From: Bacillus thuringiensis
Lineage (GTDB): Bacteria; Bacillota; Bacilli; Bacillales; Bacillaceae_G
Assembly (NCBI RefSeq): GCF_022095615.2
Contig: NZ_CP155559.1
Coordinates: 2,601,501-2,665,500, forward strand
DNA length: 64,000 nt
Direction: 5' to 3'
Shown here: piece after piece, positions 1 to 8,530 of the stretch
How the letters are laid out: each line of letters begins with the position of its first letter
Position numbering within the stretch: position 1 is the first letter of the stretch
Program-made: the position numbers and the translations under genes
Notes under the pieces: generated by a model
The model's input: only the letters and a program-made list of their open reading frames with translations
The model's database searches: none
Told to the model about the DNA's origin: nothing

Positions 1-466
1 TTTGCAACTTTTTAAATGAGTTATTACCTAATATAGCGTGAAAATTAAGCATTCCTTCATCCGTATAATCCAACATAAAATGATTAAATAATGGTACAGG
101 GATTCCAATAGCTAATGAATATAGAGGCTTCTCTTTTTCATATTCAAATAACACTTCAAAATCATTCATAAAATATAAATAGCTATTTCCAGTCTTTAAT
201 TCATACGAAGAATGACCTACTTGCACCTCCGCAAAACCTTGCAAACAAAAATTAAGTTCCACCATTGCTGCATCTGATGCAAACTGAATATGGTGATTAT
301 TATGGAATTGAAAGTTTGATAATACAATTTCCATTCCAGAAAACGACGTCCATCTTCGTACCTCTCCTTTACCTAATATATTTGGTACATACATATGTTT
401 CTCATCTTCCATGTGTAATCCATGAAAATATTTATGAAAAATATCATGAAAACCGTTAGTCCTCAT
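1..466 (-). CDS. AraC-type transcriptional regulator, N-terminal part (cut by window edge)
   Basis: The reading frame opens at an ATG (MRTNGFHDIFHKYFHG...) preceded by AAGGAGTG and stays open to base 1, so about 155 N-terminal residues are seen. The stretch with GEVRRWTSFSGMEIVLSNF followed by beta-rich sequence resembles the sensor half of PchR-like AraC regulators. The C-terminal DNA-binding half lies outside the window, so the assignment is inferred from the N-terminal pattern only. It is divergent from the SDR gene at 599, which it may regulate; the 132-bp gap carries two AAATAGCT direct repeats (529-536 and 542-549). Confidence 0.6.
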   Translation of the reverse strand, partial: MRTNGFHDIFHKYFHGLHMEDEKHMYVPNILGKGEVRRWTSFSGMEIVLSNFQFHNNHHIQFASDAAMVELNFCLQGFAEVQVGHSSYELKTGNSYLYFMNDFEVLFEYEKEKPLYSLAIGIPVPLFNHFMLDYTDEGMLNFHAILGNNSFKKLQ

Positions 467-598
467 GAAATCCACACTCCTTTTATAAATAAACCATTAA
501 TTAATTGATAATGTTTTTCAATTATAACAAATAGCTTTAATAAATAGCTATTCGCTATACAATTCGTTATGATAAAAGAAAAAGAAAGCGAGTAAAAA

Positions 599-1444
599 AT
601 GAATAAAAAAATCGCTGTTATTACTGGGGCTTCAAGTGGATTCGGACTTTTAACAACACTTGAGCTTGCGAAAAAAGACTATTTAGTTATCGCTACAATG
701 CGAAACATTAATAAGCAAAAAGATTTAATATCTCAAGCTACTAAACTCAACTTACAACAAAATATAAAAATTCAACAATTAGATGTAACCGATCGAAACT
801 CTATACATAACTTTCAATTATTTTTAAAAGGAATAAACAAAGTAGACCTTCTCATTAATAATGCAGGATATGCAACTGGAGGCTTTGTAGAAGAAATCCC
901 AGTGGAGGAATACCGTAAACAATTTGAAACGAATTTTTTTGGCGCCATATCAATCACTCAACTTGTCTTACCATATATGAGAAAGCAGAAAGGTGGAAAA
1001 ATCATTAATATAAGCAGTATTAGTGGCCAAGTTGGATTTCCTGGTTTATCCCCTTATGTATCTTCAAAATATGCATTAGAAGGCTGGAGTGAATCGCTTC
1101 GCTTAGAAGTAAAACCTTTCGGAATAGACGTTGCCTTACTTGAACCTGGTTCTTATAACACGAACATATGGGAAGTTGGTAAACAATTAGCTGAAAACCA
1201 ATCTGATACAACCTCTCCTTACAAAGAATATATGGATAAAATTCAAAAACATATTAATAGCGGAAGCGATACATTAGGAAACCCGATAGATGTTGCTAAT
1301 AAAATTGTAGAAATTGCTGAATCTAAGCGTACGAATTTACGATATCCAATTGGAAAAGGTGTAAAATTTATGATCTTTGCGAAGAAGATTCTTCCTTCGA
1401 GATTGTGGGAATATCTTGTTTTGAGAAGCTTTAAGAAGATGTAA
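599..1444 (+). CDS. SDR family NAD(P)-dependent oxidoreductase
   Basis: A 281-residue classical short-chain dehydrogenase. The nucleotide-binding motif TGASSGFG is at about residues 9-16, the structural NNAG motif near 86-89, the catalytic Ser in ISSISG near 139-144, and the YVSSK catalytic Tyr/Lys pair near residue 155. The substrate cannot be told from sequence; SDRs of this size oxidise or reduce small carbonyl/alcohol compounds in the cytoplasm. The ribosome site (GCGAG) is weak. It is divergent from the probable AraC regulator and lies 39 bp before the GrpB-like gene, so the two rightward genes may share a transcript. Confidence 0.9.
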   Translation: MNKKIAVITGASSGFGLLTTLELAKKDYLVIATMRNINKQKDLISQATKLNLQQNIKIQQLDVTDRNSIHNFQLFLKGINKVDLLINNAGYATGGFVEEIPVEEYRKQFETNFFGAISITQLVLPYMRKQKGGKIINISSISGQVGFPGLSPYVSSKYALEGWSESLRLEVKPFGIDVALLEPGSYNTNIWEVGKQLAENQSDTTSPYKEYMDKIQKHINSGSDTLGNPIDVANKIVEIAESKRTNLRYPIGKGVKFMIFAKKILPSRLWEYLVLRSFKKM

Positions 1445-1483
1445 TAGACTTTTTTAAACCATTTTGAAAGAGGTGCTAAACAA

Positions 1484-2002
1484 ATGCTAGGTTTCCCGTA
1501 CAGGAAAGTGTTTTTAGTTCCGTGGACTGAAGGATGGCGAATTGAGTTTATAAAAGAGAAACAATTCATTGAGGAACAAATTGGCGAACATATTTTAGCG
1601 ATACACCATATTGGTAGTACTTCTATTCCACATTTAAGCGCAAAGCCAATTATTGATATTGCAATCGAACTAAAAGATTATAAGGACGGTTTAAAATGTA
1701 TTAAAGAGTTAGAACTACTAAATTATAAATATAGAAAAGATGTACTGCCTGAAAGATACTATTTTAATAAAGGCGAGCCAAGAACTCATCAAATTCATAT
1801 GTATGAACAAGGGAATACATATTTAATAGAACAATTACAATTCAGAGATTACTTAATAGAAAATAAAACTTCTCGTCTACAATATGAACAGTTAAAAATT
1901 CAACTTTCACAAGCTAATCCTAATGATAAACATCAATATGCAGAGGATAAAACAAATTTCGTTACATCCATATTAGCCAAAATAAATGATGAATTTAAAT
2001 AA
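1484..2002 (+). CDS. GrpB family protein (UPF0157, nucleotidyltransferase fold)
   Basis: 172 residues. The GSTSIPHLSAKPIIDIAIEL region near residues 45-64 is the signature of the GrpB/UPF0157 family: a nucleotidyltransferase-like GS motif followed by the acidic DIAIE motif. The biochemical role of these small cytoplasmic proteins is not established. The start is set by AAAGAGGTG nine bases upstream of the ATG. A Rho-independent terminator overlaps the stop codon. Confidence 0.85.
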   Translation: MLGFPYRKVFLVPWTEGWRIEFIKEKQFIEEQIGEHILAIHHIGSTSIPHLSAKPIIDIAIELKDYKDGLKCIKELELLNYKYRKDVLPERYYFNKGEPRTHQIHMYEQGNTYLIEQLQFRDYLIENKTSRLQYEQLKIQLSQANPNDKHQYAEDKTNFVTSILAKINDEFK

Positions 2003-2036
2003 GAAACCATTTAGTAGGAAATGGTTTCTTATTTAT
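2001..2036 (+). terminator. Rho-independent terminator after grpB-like gene
   Basis: A perfect 12-bp stem AAGAAACCATTT/AAATGGTTTCTT with a 6-nt loop, followed by a T-rich tail. Confidence 0.85.
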
Positions 2037-2077
2037 TAGTTATCTCATGATTTTCATCTCCGTATATCTCTTGCATT

Positions 2078-2458
2078 TTATGTAGCAGTTGGAACGAAAT
2101 AAAATAGTATTGAGAGCATCAATATAAAAGCAACCATTCCCATTATCGAAAGTATATATTCTTTTGATTCTCTATCATATTTCCATTCCATCCATGCTCT
2201 TAAAGTACATGATATCCCTAAATAAGTGAACATGACATAAGCCATGTTAGAGTTTTCAAATTTAAACATATAATAACAACTGCCTATTACATAAATAATA
2301 ATAAGTCCTATTTCTAATTTTACATGTAAACTATTCACATGCTTATATCCAAAGAAACCTCTTTTCTCCATATTCAATTTTCTTCTTAAAAACTGTTCTA
2401 AAAAGTAACCACCTATACCCAGTCCAATAATAATAATCAAGATTGTAGAGGTACCCAT
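2078..2458 (-). CDS. DUF4181-type membrane protein
   Basis: 126 residues with four hydrophobic segments (about 5-20, 50-68, 75-90 and 105-122). The MEWKYDRESKEYILS signature sits in the C-terminal half, as in DUF4181 Bacillus membrane proteins. The start has a strong GGAGGGGG site. It is the last gene of the leftward HIT - PP2C - DUF4181 - Nudix operon and is paralogous to the DUF4181 gene upstream of the broken Nudix gene. No function is known for the family. Confidence 0.75.
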   Translation of the reverse strand: MGTSTILIIIIGLGIGGYFLEQFLRRKLNMEKRGFFGYKHVNSLHVKLEIGLIIIYVIGSCYYMFKFENSNMAYVMFTYLGISCTLRAWMEWKYDRESKEYILSIMGMVAFILMLSILFYFVPTAT

Positions 2459-2479
2459 TGTTATCCCCCTCCCATTGCT

Positions 2480-2905
2480 TTATTTGTTTTTAGAAATAAA
2501 GTGGACTATATTTCGGTTATTCTCTTCTAAATAACTTACAATTCCTTCAGGATATGTTGGTTTCTCCTTCAATTCGTCTAGACTTTTCCAAATTAATATA
2601 ATATCTTCATGTTCTTTATGTCTTATTTCATTTGTAATTATCTCTTCAACCGTTCCCCAATGTATTAATGTGCAATGATGTCCTTTTTCGTTGTTTCACT
2701 CAAAAATATGCTCATTTACAACGGCTAATTCTTGAACATCAATCTTCAAATCGTATTCTTCCATTAATTCTCGTATTATTGCTTCTTTTGCTGTTTCTCC
2801 AAATTCAATAGAACCGCCTGGAAAACGATAAAATGATTCATTTTCATCGCATTGAACGAGCACTTTAGAGTTATCCCCATCATAAATAATGAATCCTACA
2901 CGCAA
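2480..2905 (-). pseudogene. Nudix hydrolase, interrupted by an in-frame TGA
   Basis: The first 69 codons (from a TTG) encode the front of a Nudix hydrolase, including an intact Nudix box GSIEFGETAKEAIIRELMEE near residues 31-50. A TGA at 2698-2696 then stops translation after NEHIFE. The same frame continues for 71 more codons (NNEKGHHCTLIHWG...VHFISKNK) to a TAA at 2480, giving a normal Nudix length of about 141 residues. A TGG to TGA change is the simplest cause. The start is uncertain: the frame is open upstream (NVIKRTVLRVGF) but no ATG lies next to the AGAGGA site. Confidence 0.75.
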
Positions 2906-2959
2906 TACAGTTCTTTTTATTACATTCCTCTTTTACATTTTTTATTAACAACATATTAA

Positions 2960-3325
2960 TCAAAGGAAGAAATATATTATTATCCCCGTTATTAGTAACG
3001 CTGCAACTGCAAATAATGAAATCAAGAACTCCCGCGATTCCTTATCATACTTCCACTCCATATATGATTGAAATCCATATAACGTAATAAGAAATAAAAG
3101 TGGTACATACCCCATAAGTATACGGCTTGGAAGAAAAGCGCTAATAGCAATAACAACTATATAAGAGAAAATAATAATTCTACTTCCCCATTTATGTGTT
3201 TTATTCACATATTGATTATCCCATCCCTTTTGTTTCGGGATGTTTAACCTTTTTCTTGCTATTTTTTCAAAAACGAATATAGATATTATCCATAAAATTA
3301 ATAGAGTTACTTTGGTAATTGACAG
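2960..3325 (-). CDS. DUF4181-type membrane protein with probable CTG start
   Basis: The longest conventional frame starts at a GTG at 3208 (82 residues), but it lacks the N-terminal helix and has no ribosome site. The frame stays open upstream to a CTG at 3325, just 5 nt after AAAGGAGAGG. The extra 39 codons (...FVFEKIARKRLNIPKQKGW...) align with the N-terminus of the paralogue at 2078-2458 (FLEQFLRRKLNMEKRGF). The resulting 121 residues match the family length, with the MEWKYDKESREFLIS signature near the C-terminus. The start choice is inferred from the Shine-Dalgarno site and the alignment. It begins 15 bp after the PP2C stop. Confidence 0.7.
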   Translation of the reverse strand: MSITKVTLLILWIISIFVFEKIARKRLNIPKQKGWDNQYVNKTHKWGSRIIIFSYIVVIAISAFLPSRILMGYVPLLFLITLYGFQSYMEWKYDKESREFLISLFAVAALLITGIIIYFFL

Positions 3326-3339
3326 AAAACCCTCTCCTT

Positions 3340-4182
3340 TTATTTTTTTACTTTCATTTTCTCCGGCTGATCACTTGGGTACGTAGCGTGCATTTTGTTT
3401 TCAACGTCCCAACTAATAATTGTCGCACTATCGCGTCCGAATTGATGATGAACATGCTCTAATACATGATGAACAATTTCTTCAAGTTTTATATTATTTC
3501 TATTCATATCATTATAAAGATTTGATGGAGTTTCATATCGACGTTCCCCACATTCTAATACCCCATCTGTCACCATTACAATTCGATTATTGCCACTACG
3601 CAATTCACGAACTCCTGACGAATAGCACGGAACGGGTAAATCAAATGTGTTAACATTACCAATCCACTCATAAAAATGACGTTGATTCAAAGTATATTGT
3701 CCTAGTTTATATAACTCATCATGAAATACATAAACTAAACAATCGCCAATAGATAGCCACCATATGTAATTTTCTTTTCTTACACATAGTAAGCAAGCTG
3801 TTTCACCTTTTACTCTTTTGCACTTTTCTTTAAATGATTGTGATTGAAAAATTGTGAGTATATGATTTTCAACAGATCGAAAAACTGTTTCAATTGGTTC
3901 TTTCATAATCGTGTTGATATTTTCATATTCTTTTTCGATTGTATTTACTACTAAATCAACACTTTCTGCACTATTATGTCCGTCTAATATAACCGCAAAT
4001 TCCCAATCACCATTCGACCAAACTAACGCACCATCTTCGTTCTTTTTTGCTCCGGCGCTTATATTCCCGCCATATTTACCGAGCATGATGTCACCATATT
4101 GTTTTACTGAAATTTCGTCTAAACACATTTCCCTATTTCCAATCCATGAATTATGTCTATTATTTGTTTTATGCATACTCAT
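3340..4182 (-). CDS. PP2C-family protein phosphatase
   Basis: 280 residues of a PP2C/PPM serine/threonine phosphatase. Recognisable metal-site motifs are NEDG near residue 48, ILDGHNSAE near 65-73, the SIGD motif near 146-149, VTDGVLE near 204-210 and the final FGRDSATII near 247-255. All key aspartates look intact, so activity is plausible. It overlaps the end of the HIT gene by 14 nt, indicating translational coupling, and heads a short run of DUF4181 and Nudix genes. Its protein substrate is unknown. Confidence 0.85.
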   Translation of the reverse strand: MSMHKTNNRHNSWIGNREMCLDEISVKQYGDIMLGKYGGNISAGAKKNEDGALVWSNGDWEFAVILDGHNSAESVDLVVNTIEKEYENINTIMKEPIETVFRSVENHILTIFQSQSFKEKCKRVKGETACLLCVRKENYIWWLSIGDCLVYVFHDELYKLGQYTLNQRHFYEWIGNVNTFDLPVPCYSSGVRELRSGNNRIVMVTDGVLECGERRYETPSNLYNDMNRNNIKLEEIVHHVLEHVHHQFGRDSATIISWDVENKMHATYPSDQPEKMKVKK

Positions 4183-4639
4183 TCACCATATACTTTCGTA
4201 TTCTTTCGCATAGTTTTTTGATTTTCTCTGCGTCTCCATATGGCGCACCAGTCCATTTCGCTACTTCAGTTGGTGACCAAAACTCTTTAGGTGTATTTGG
4301 ATACCGCGGTATGATGTGCATATGCATATGTGGTACACCATTCCCTGAAACAAAAGTGTAAATATGCTCTGCACCTTCATTTTCCTTTAGTGCTTTACTT
4401 ACTCTACTTGTTATTAGCCCGAACGCTTTCGCTTCTTCATCTGTTAGTTCAGCAAGGCCAGGTACATGTCTTTTTATATCTATCATTACATAACCAAGGT
4501 ATGTTTCTTCGCTATCCCAATGGACATGTCCAACGTAAACGAGTTCATCTTCATAAATAGCTCCACCTGGAACTGTAATGTTTCCTTTATGTTTTTTGCA
4601 AATAAAGCAGTTTCGTTCTACTTGATTGTTTGTTGACAT
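4169..4639 (-). CDS. HIT family nucleotide-binding protein
   Basis: Starting at ATG 4639 (MSTNNQVERNCFICKKH), preceded by GGATGGTGAT, the protein has 156 residues; the frame is open further upstream without a ribosome site. A CxxC pair (CFIC) near residue 11 probably binds zinc. The histidine-triad motif HMHMHIIP is near residues 107-114. HIT proteins hydrolyse or transfer nucleotidyl groups from substrates such as ApnA or AMP-amines. It is the first gene of the five-gene leftward operon, overlapping the PP2C gene. Confidence 0.9.
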   Translation of the reverse strand: MSTNNQVERNCFICKKHKGNITVPGGAIYEDELVYVGHVHWDSEETYLGYVMIDIKRHVPGLAELTDEEAKAFGLITSRVSKALKENEGAEHIYTFVSGNGVPHMHMHIIPRYPNTPKEFWSPTEVAKWTGAPYGDAEKIKKLCERIRKYMVNEYA

Positions 4640-4751
4640 ATTTATCACCATCCTTTTTATATATAATATCATAAAAAAAGGAAAAACAGGATTTATATTC
4701 CGAAAATTCATTCTTTTAACGAGGCGATTTTTTAAATAAATTTACAACTCA

Positions 4752-4901
4752 TTATTTCTTCAAAAACGCAATCCCAATTACAATTCCTATCACAATTCCG
4801 ATTACTAAATTATTAGTAAAATACCATTGAAACACACCGATTACAATCCCTATACCGATACCTATTGCCAAGGCATCATTTCTTTTATTATTTTTAGCCA
4901 A
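4752..4901 (-). CDS. 49-residue Gly/Ile-rich membrane protein
   Basis: Begins at TTG (MAKNNKRNDALAIGIGIG...) ten bases after GGGAGGAG. An in-frame ATG overlapping the ribosome site is less likely. After a basic, polar N-terminus come two hydrophobic stretches rich in GIVIG repeats, ending in FLKK. It looks like a small two-segment membrane protein with glycine-zipper packing. No family recognised. Confidence 0.55.
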   Translation of the reverse strand: MAKNNKRNDALAIGIGIGIVIGVFQWYFTNNLVIGIVIGIVIGIAFLKK

Positions 4902-5134
4902 AATTGCATCTCCTCCCATCTTTTCTCCCTAAATAACATACATTTACTTGAATGTATTAATATATTCACTATCTCACTTGAATATTTCAAAAAATGTACT
5001 TTAACTTCACATATAATATTTTTCATTTTCTGTACATACTCCTTTTATAATGAAAAAATTCAAGTAACCATTGAATATATATAGGCATTTACTATAAGAA
5101 AGCTTCTTAATTTATTAAAGGAGGAATGATTTAA

Positions 5135-5371
5135 ATGCATCCTCATTGGAATCCAAATATAAATCAACAATATGTGTATTCCCCCCATCCAGTAAGAAAT
5201 ACAATGCATCCTGATTCACAATATATGATGCAGCGTATTGCAAGTCTTGAAAGTCAGTTAGCGAAACTAATCTCATTAATAGAAGAAAATAATCAATTAA
5301 TAAAATCAATGGAACAACAGCAAAACCAAGTTTGTGCACCAGCTGGCGGTTCTGTTATTGTTCGTATGTAA
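5135..5371 (+). CDS. Small protein with central coiled coil
   Basis: 78 residues, with AAAGGAGGAATG upstream of the ATG. The N-terminus is rich in His, Pro, Asn and Tyr (MHPHWNPNINQQYVYSPH). Residues 28-63 (YMMQRIASLESQLAKLISLIEE...) have heptad-like leucines typical of a short coiled coil. The tail carries a single Cys and a hydrophobic end (CAPAGGSVIVRM). The composition recalls spore-associated small proteins, but that is a guess; no named family recognised. Confidence 0.7.
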   Translation: MHPHWNPNINQQYVYSPHPVRNTMHPDSQYMMQRIASLESQLAKLISLIEENNQLIKSMEQQQNQVCAPAGGSVIVRM

Positions 5372-5385
5372 TCTTTTCAAACAAA

Positions 5386-5416
5386 AAAACACACTTTGTA
5401 TAATAAAGTGTGTTTT
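5386..5416. terminator. Bidirectional terminator
   Basis: A perfect 12-bp stem AAAACACACTTT/AAAGTGTGTTTT with a 7-nt loop, between the converging coiled-coil gene and the betaine permease gene. The A/T tracts allow action on both strands. Confidence 0.85.
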
Positions 5417-5420
5417 CTTT

Positions 5421-6257
5421 TTATCTTCTTTTTTGATGAAATCCTTGTGTAATACGGTCTAATATAATCGCAATGACAACAATAGCTAGTCCGGCTTCAA
5501 ATCCCATTCCGATATTTACTTGTGTTACAGAGCGGTATACATCAACCCCAAGACCTGGTGCTCCTACAAGAGATGCTGTTACTACCATAGATAAAGAAAG
5601 CATAATACTTTGGTTCACTCCAGCCATGATCGTTCCAGTTGCGAGTGGTAATTGTACTTTAAATAGTTTTTGTGATGCTGTGGATCCAAATGCATTCGCT
5701 GCTTCAATTAAATCTTCTGGAACTTGTCTAATCCCTAGGTCTGTAAAGCGAATTGTCGGCGGCATTGCAAAGATTACCGATGCAATAATCCCAGGCACTA
5801 CACCTACTCCAAAAAATGTAATCGCAGGAATAAGATATACAAAAGCCGGCATTGTTTGCATAAAATCTAATGTCGGTTTTAAAAATTTTGAAAAACGTTC
5901 ATTTTGAGAAGCTAAAATTCCGATTGGGATTCCTACAATGATTGAAATAATAACAGATGTAAGGACGAGTGCTAATGTTTGCATCGTTTGTGCCCAGTAG
6001 TTAATATTTAAAATAAATAATAATCCGATGAGCGTAAAAATGACTAAAGATACTTTCCTCGTTGTGTACCAAATGAGGAAACATAAGATAATAATCATCA
6101 ATACGGCAGGTATTATTGTTAAAAAATTAGTGAGTAAATCAACGAATCCGCCAATAATATAAGAGAATCCTCGGAATAAGCCTTCAAAGTGCTCATATAA
6201 ACTTGCAACAAATGAATCGACCCATTCGCCTAATGGGATACGTGGTATACTACTCAT
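5421..6257 (-). CDS. opuAB: Glycine betaine/proline ABC transporter permease (OpuAB/ProW type)
   Basis: 278 residues with several transmembrane helices, beginning MSSIPRIPLGEWVDSF as in OpuAB-type permeases. The cytoplasmic coupling (EAA) loop is the region EAANAFGSTASQKLFKVQLPLA near residues 185-206. Its start overlaps the ATPase gene by 8 nt, so the two are co-translated. It forms the membrane channel of the osmoprotectant importer with the ATPase at 6250-7455 and the binding protein at 7627. Confidence 0.9.
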   Translation of the reverse strand: MSSIPRIPLGEWVDSFVASLYEHFEGLFRGFSYIIGGFVDLLTNFLTIIPAVLMIIILCFLIWYTTRKVSLVIFTLIGLLFILNINYWAQTMQTLALVLTSVIISIIVGIPIGILASQNERFSKFLKPTLDFMQTMPAFVYLIPAITFFGVGVVPGIIASVIFAMPPTIRFTDLGIRQVPEDLIEAANAFGSTASQKLFKVQLPLATGTIMAGVNQSIMLSLSMVVTASLVGAPGLGVDVYRSVTQVNIGMGFEAGLAIVVIAIILDRITQGFHQKRR

Positions 6258-7455
6258 CGTCTTTCACCTCTTCCTCAATATTACCTGCAAGAGCTTGAAT
6301 GACACTTTCGCGTTTAATAATTCCTCTTAGCCTTTTCTTCTCATCAATTACTGGTAACGGATATTTCATCTCCGCCATTTTTGCATACGTTTCTTCCAGT
6401 AAAGTATCTAAATACACGTGTGGAATATCATTAAGTAATAAATCGGCAATTGGCCACTGTTTTTGAACGGCTTTACTTGCATCATCCGCAGTTAATATAC
6501 CTAAAAACTCATACTTTTTATTAACAACATATACAGTTGAAACGCCGGCGTTCCTCATAATTTGAAGTGCTACACGAGGTCCACGATCAATTAATAATGT
6601 CTCTGGTCGTTTTAATATAGATTCCGCCGTAATTACTTTTCCTAAATTTACGTCCGCCACGAATTTCTCTACAAATTCATTCGCAGGACTCATCATAATT
6701 TCTTCCGGCGTTCCAATTTGGACAACCTCTCCATCTTTCATTAATGCAATTCGATCGCCAATTCGAAGCGCTTCATCTAAATCATGCGTAATAAAAATAA
6801 TTGTTTTTTCCATTTTATCTTGTAACTCTAACAGCTCATCTTGCATTTCTTTTCGTATCAGTGGATCTAACGCACTAAATGACTCATCCATCAATAAAAC
6901 ATCTGGGTCATTCGTTAGTGCCCTTGCGATTCCAACGCGCTGCTGCATACCACCACTAAGTTGACTTGGATAATTATCTTTATGATGATCGAGTCCTACT
7001 AACTGTAGCGATTCTAACGCTTTTTTCTCTCGCTCTTCAACTGGAACTCCCTGAATTTCTAACCCGTACGCAACGTTTTGTATCACTGTACGGTGAGGAA
7101 ATAAAGCGAACTTCTGAAATACCATACTCATTTTCGTTCTTCTTACTCTCCGTAACTCTTCTTTTCCCATCGTTGCGATATCTTCACCATCTATGTATAT
7201 ATGACCTGCGGTTGGTTTAATCAGTTGATTTAACATACGAACTAGTGTAGATTTCCCGCTACCAGACAAACCCATAATAACGAAAATTTCTCCAGAGTAT
7301 ACTTCAAACGTTGCTTTTTTTACACCAACGTTCATTCCTGTCTCTTTTAAAATTTCCGATTTACTTTTTCCTTCTTTTAATAAGGTAAGCGCTTTTTGCG
7401 GATGTTTCCCGAATACTTTTGTTACGTTTTCAACACGCACCTTTGTATTATCCAT
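6250..7455 (-). CDS. opuAA: Glycine betaine/proline ABC transporter ATP-binding protein (OpuAA/ProV type)
   Basis: 401 residues. Walker A GLSGSGKST is near residues 62-70, signature LSGGMQQRVG near 166-175 and Walker B VLLMDES near 185-191. Two CBS motifs fill about 285-390, the usual ionic-strength-sensing tail of OpuA ATPases. It energises betaine/proline import under osmotic stress. It is divergent from the binding-protein gene, unlike the collinear opuAA-AB-AC order of B. subtilis. Confidence 0.93.
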   Translation of the reverse strand: MDNTKVRVENVTKVFGKHPQKALTLLKEGKSKSEILKETGMNVGVKKATFEVYSGEIFVIMGLSGSGKSTLVRMLNQLIKPTAGHIYIDGEDIATMGKEELRRVRRTKMSMVFQKFALFPHRTVIQNVAYGLEIQGVPVEEREKKALESLQLVGLDHHKDNYPSQLSGGMQQRVGIARALTNDPDVLLMDESFSALDPLIRKEMQDELLELQDKMEKTIIFITHDLDEALRIGDRIALMKDGEVVQIGTPEEIMMSPANEFVEKFVADVNLGKVITAESILKRPETLLIDRGPRVALQIMRNAGVSTVYVVNKKYEFLGILTADDASKAVQKQWPIADLLLNDIPHVYLDTLLEETYAKMAEMKYPLPVIDEKKRLRGIIKRESVIQALAGNIEEEVKDDE

Positions 7456-7626
7456 GTCACTACTCCTTTTCTACCCATCTATTCACATAGTGTTGCGATT
7501 TTGCAAAGAAATATTACATAAAAATGACATTCATAAGATTTCTTTAAAATTCTCGTTTCCGTTCATAATAAGAATGCTTACTTATACATTTATTTAAAAA
7601 GGCAAACGTTCCTTAGGAGGTTTTCA

Positions 7627-8484
7627 ATGAGAAAGAAAATATGGCTTATATGCCTTGCATTATTTATTACTATGATTTTTACCTCGTGTAATGCAACAAA
7701 TGCAAATTCGAAAGGAAAAATTAAACTAGGTGTAACAAGTTGGAAAGAAAATATTGCAACGGCAAACATGTGGAAAGTTTTATTAGAACAAAAAGGTTAC
7801 AAAGTTGAGCTTATGTACTTAGAAAAAGCGGCAATTTGGACTGGTGTCGCTCGTGGTGATGTTGATGCTAATTTAGAAGTGTGGCTACCCGTTACGGATA
7901 AACCACTAAATAATCGTTATAAAGATGATATTGTCTTAAAATCAAAATGGTATGAAGGAACTGGACTTGGCCTCGTCGTCCCTTCTTATATGAAAAATAT
8001 TAACAGTATTGAGGATTTAAATGCGCATAAAGATGAGCTAGATAACAAAATTGTCGGAATCGAACCTGGCAGCAGTCTTATGAATTTAACAAATAAAGCA
8101 ATGAAGGAATATGATATTAAACTAAAACTTGTCCAGTCTTCTGAAGCTGCGATGATGAGTGAACTAAAGAAAGCATATACGAAAAAGAAACCAATCGCTG
8201 TCACGCTTTGGAATCCGCATTGGGGCTTTTCGGAATTTGACTTAAAATATTTAAAAGACCCTAAGAAAGTATATGGTGAAAAAGATGACATTTATTACTC
8301 TGTTCGTAAAGATTTCGAAAAAGATCATCCGGATATCATAAAATATTTTGACAAATGGAAAATGAATGATGAACAACTTGGTACATTAATGATCGAGTTA
8401 AATAAAACGAAAGATCCCGAAGAAGCGGCGCGAAAATGGATTAAAAAGAATCAATCGTTAGTTGATGAATGGATTAAAGATTAA
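7627..8484 (+). CDS. opuAC: Glycine betaine ABC transporter substrate-binding lipoprotein
   Basis: 285 residues with a lipoprotein signal: basic MRKKIW, hydrophobic core, lipobox FTSC with Cys21. The OpuAC/ProX-type fold is indicated by the segment around AAIWTGVARGDVDANLEVWLP and by WNPHWGF, whose tryptophans fit an aromatic cage for quaternary ammonium. AGGAGG lies six bases before the ATG. It faces away from its ATPase and permease genes across a 171-bp shared promoter region and ends in a strong terminator. Confidence 0.92.
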   Translation: MRKKIWLICLALFITMIFTSCNATNANSKGKIKLGVTSWKENIATANMWKVLLEQKGYKVELMYLEKAAIWTGVARGDVDANLEVWLPVTDKPLNNRYKDDIVLKSKWYEGTGLGLVVPSYMKNINSIEDLNAHKDELDNKIVGIEPGSSLMNLTNKAMKEYDIKLKLVQSSEAAMMSELKKAYTKKKPIAVTLWNPHWGFSEFDLKYLKDPKKVYGEKDDIYYSVRKDFEKDHPDIIKYFDKWKMNDEQLGTLMIELNKTKDPEEAARKWIKKNQSLVDEWIKD

Positions 8485-8488
8485 AAAA

Positions 8489-8527
8489 AAACAGGCCAGA
8501 GAATTAGCATATTCTCTAGCCTGTTTT
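8489..8527. terminator. Bidirectional terminator between opuAC and clpP
   Basis: AAACAGGC plus AGAGAAT pair with ATTCTCT and GCCTGTTT with one internal mismatch. A-run and T-run flank it, and it separates converging genes. Confidence 0.85.
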
Positions 8528-8530
8528 ATG

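Noticed and set aside
4330..4560. Plus-strand open frame across the HIT gene
   Set aside because: A shadow of the HIT coding sequence, with no ribosome site.
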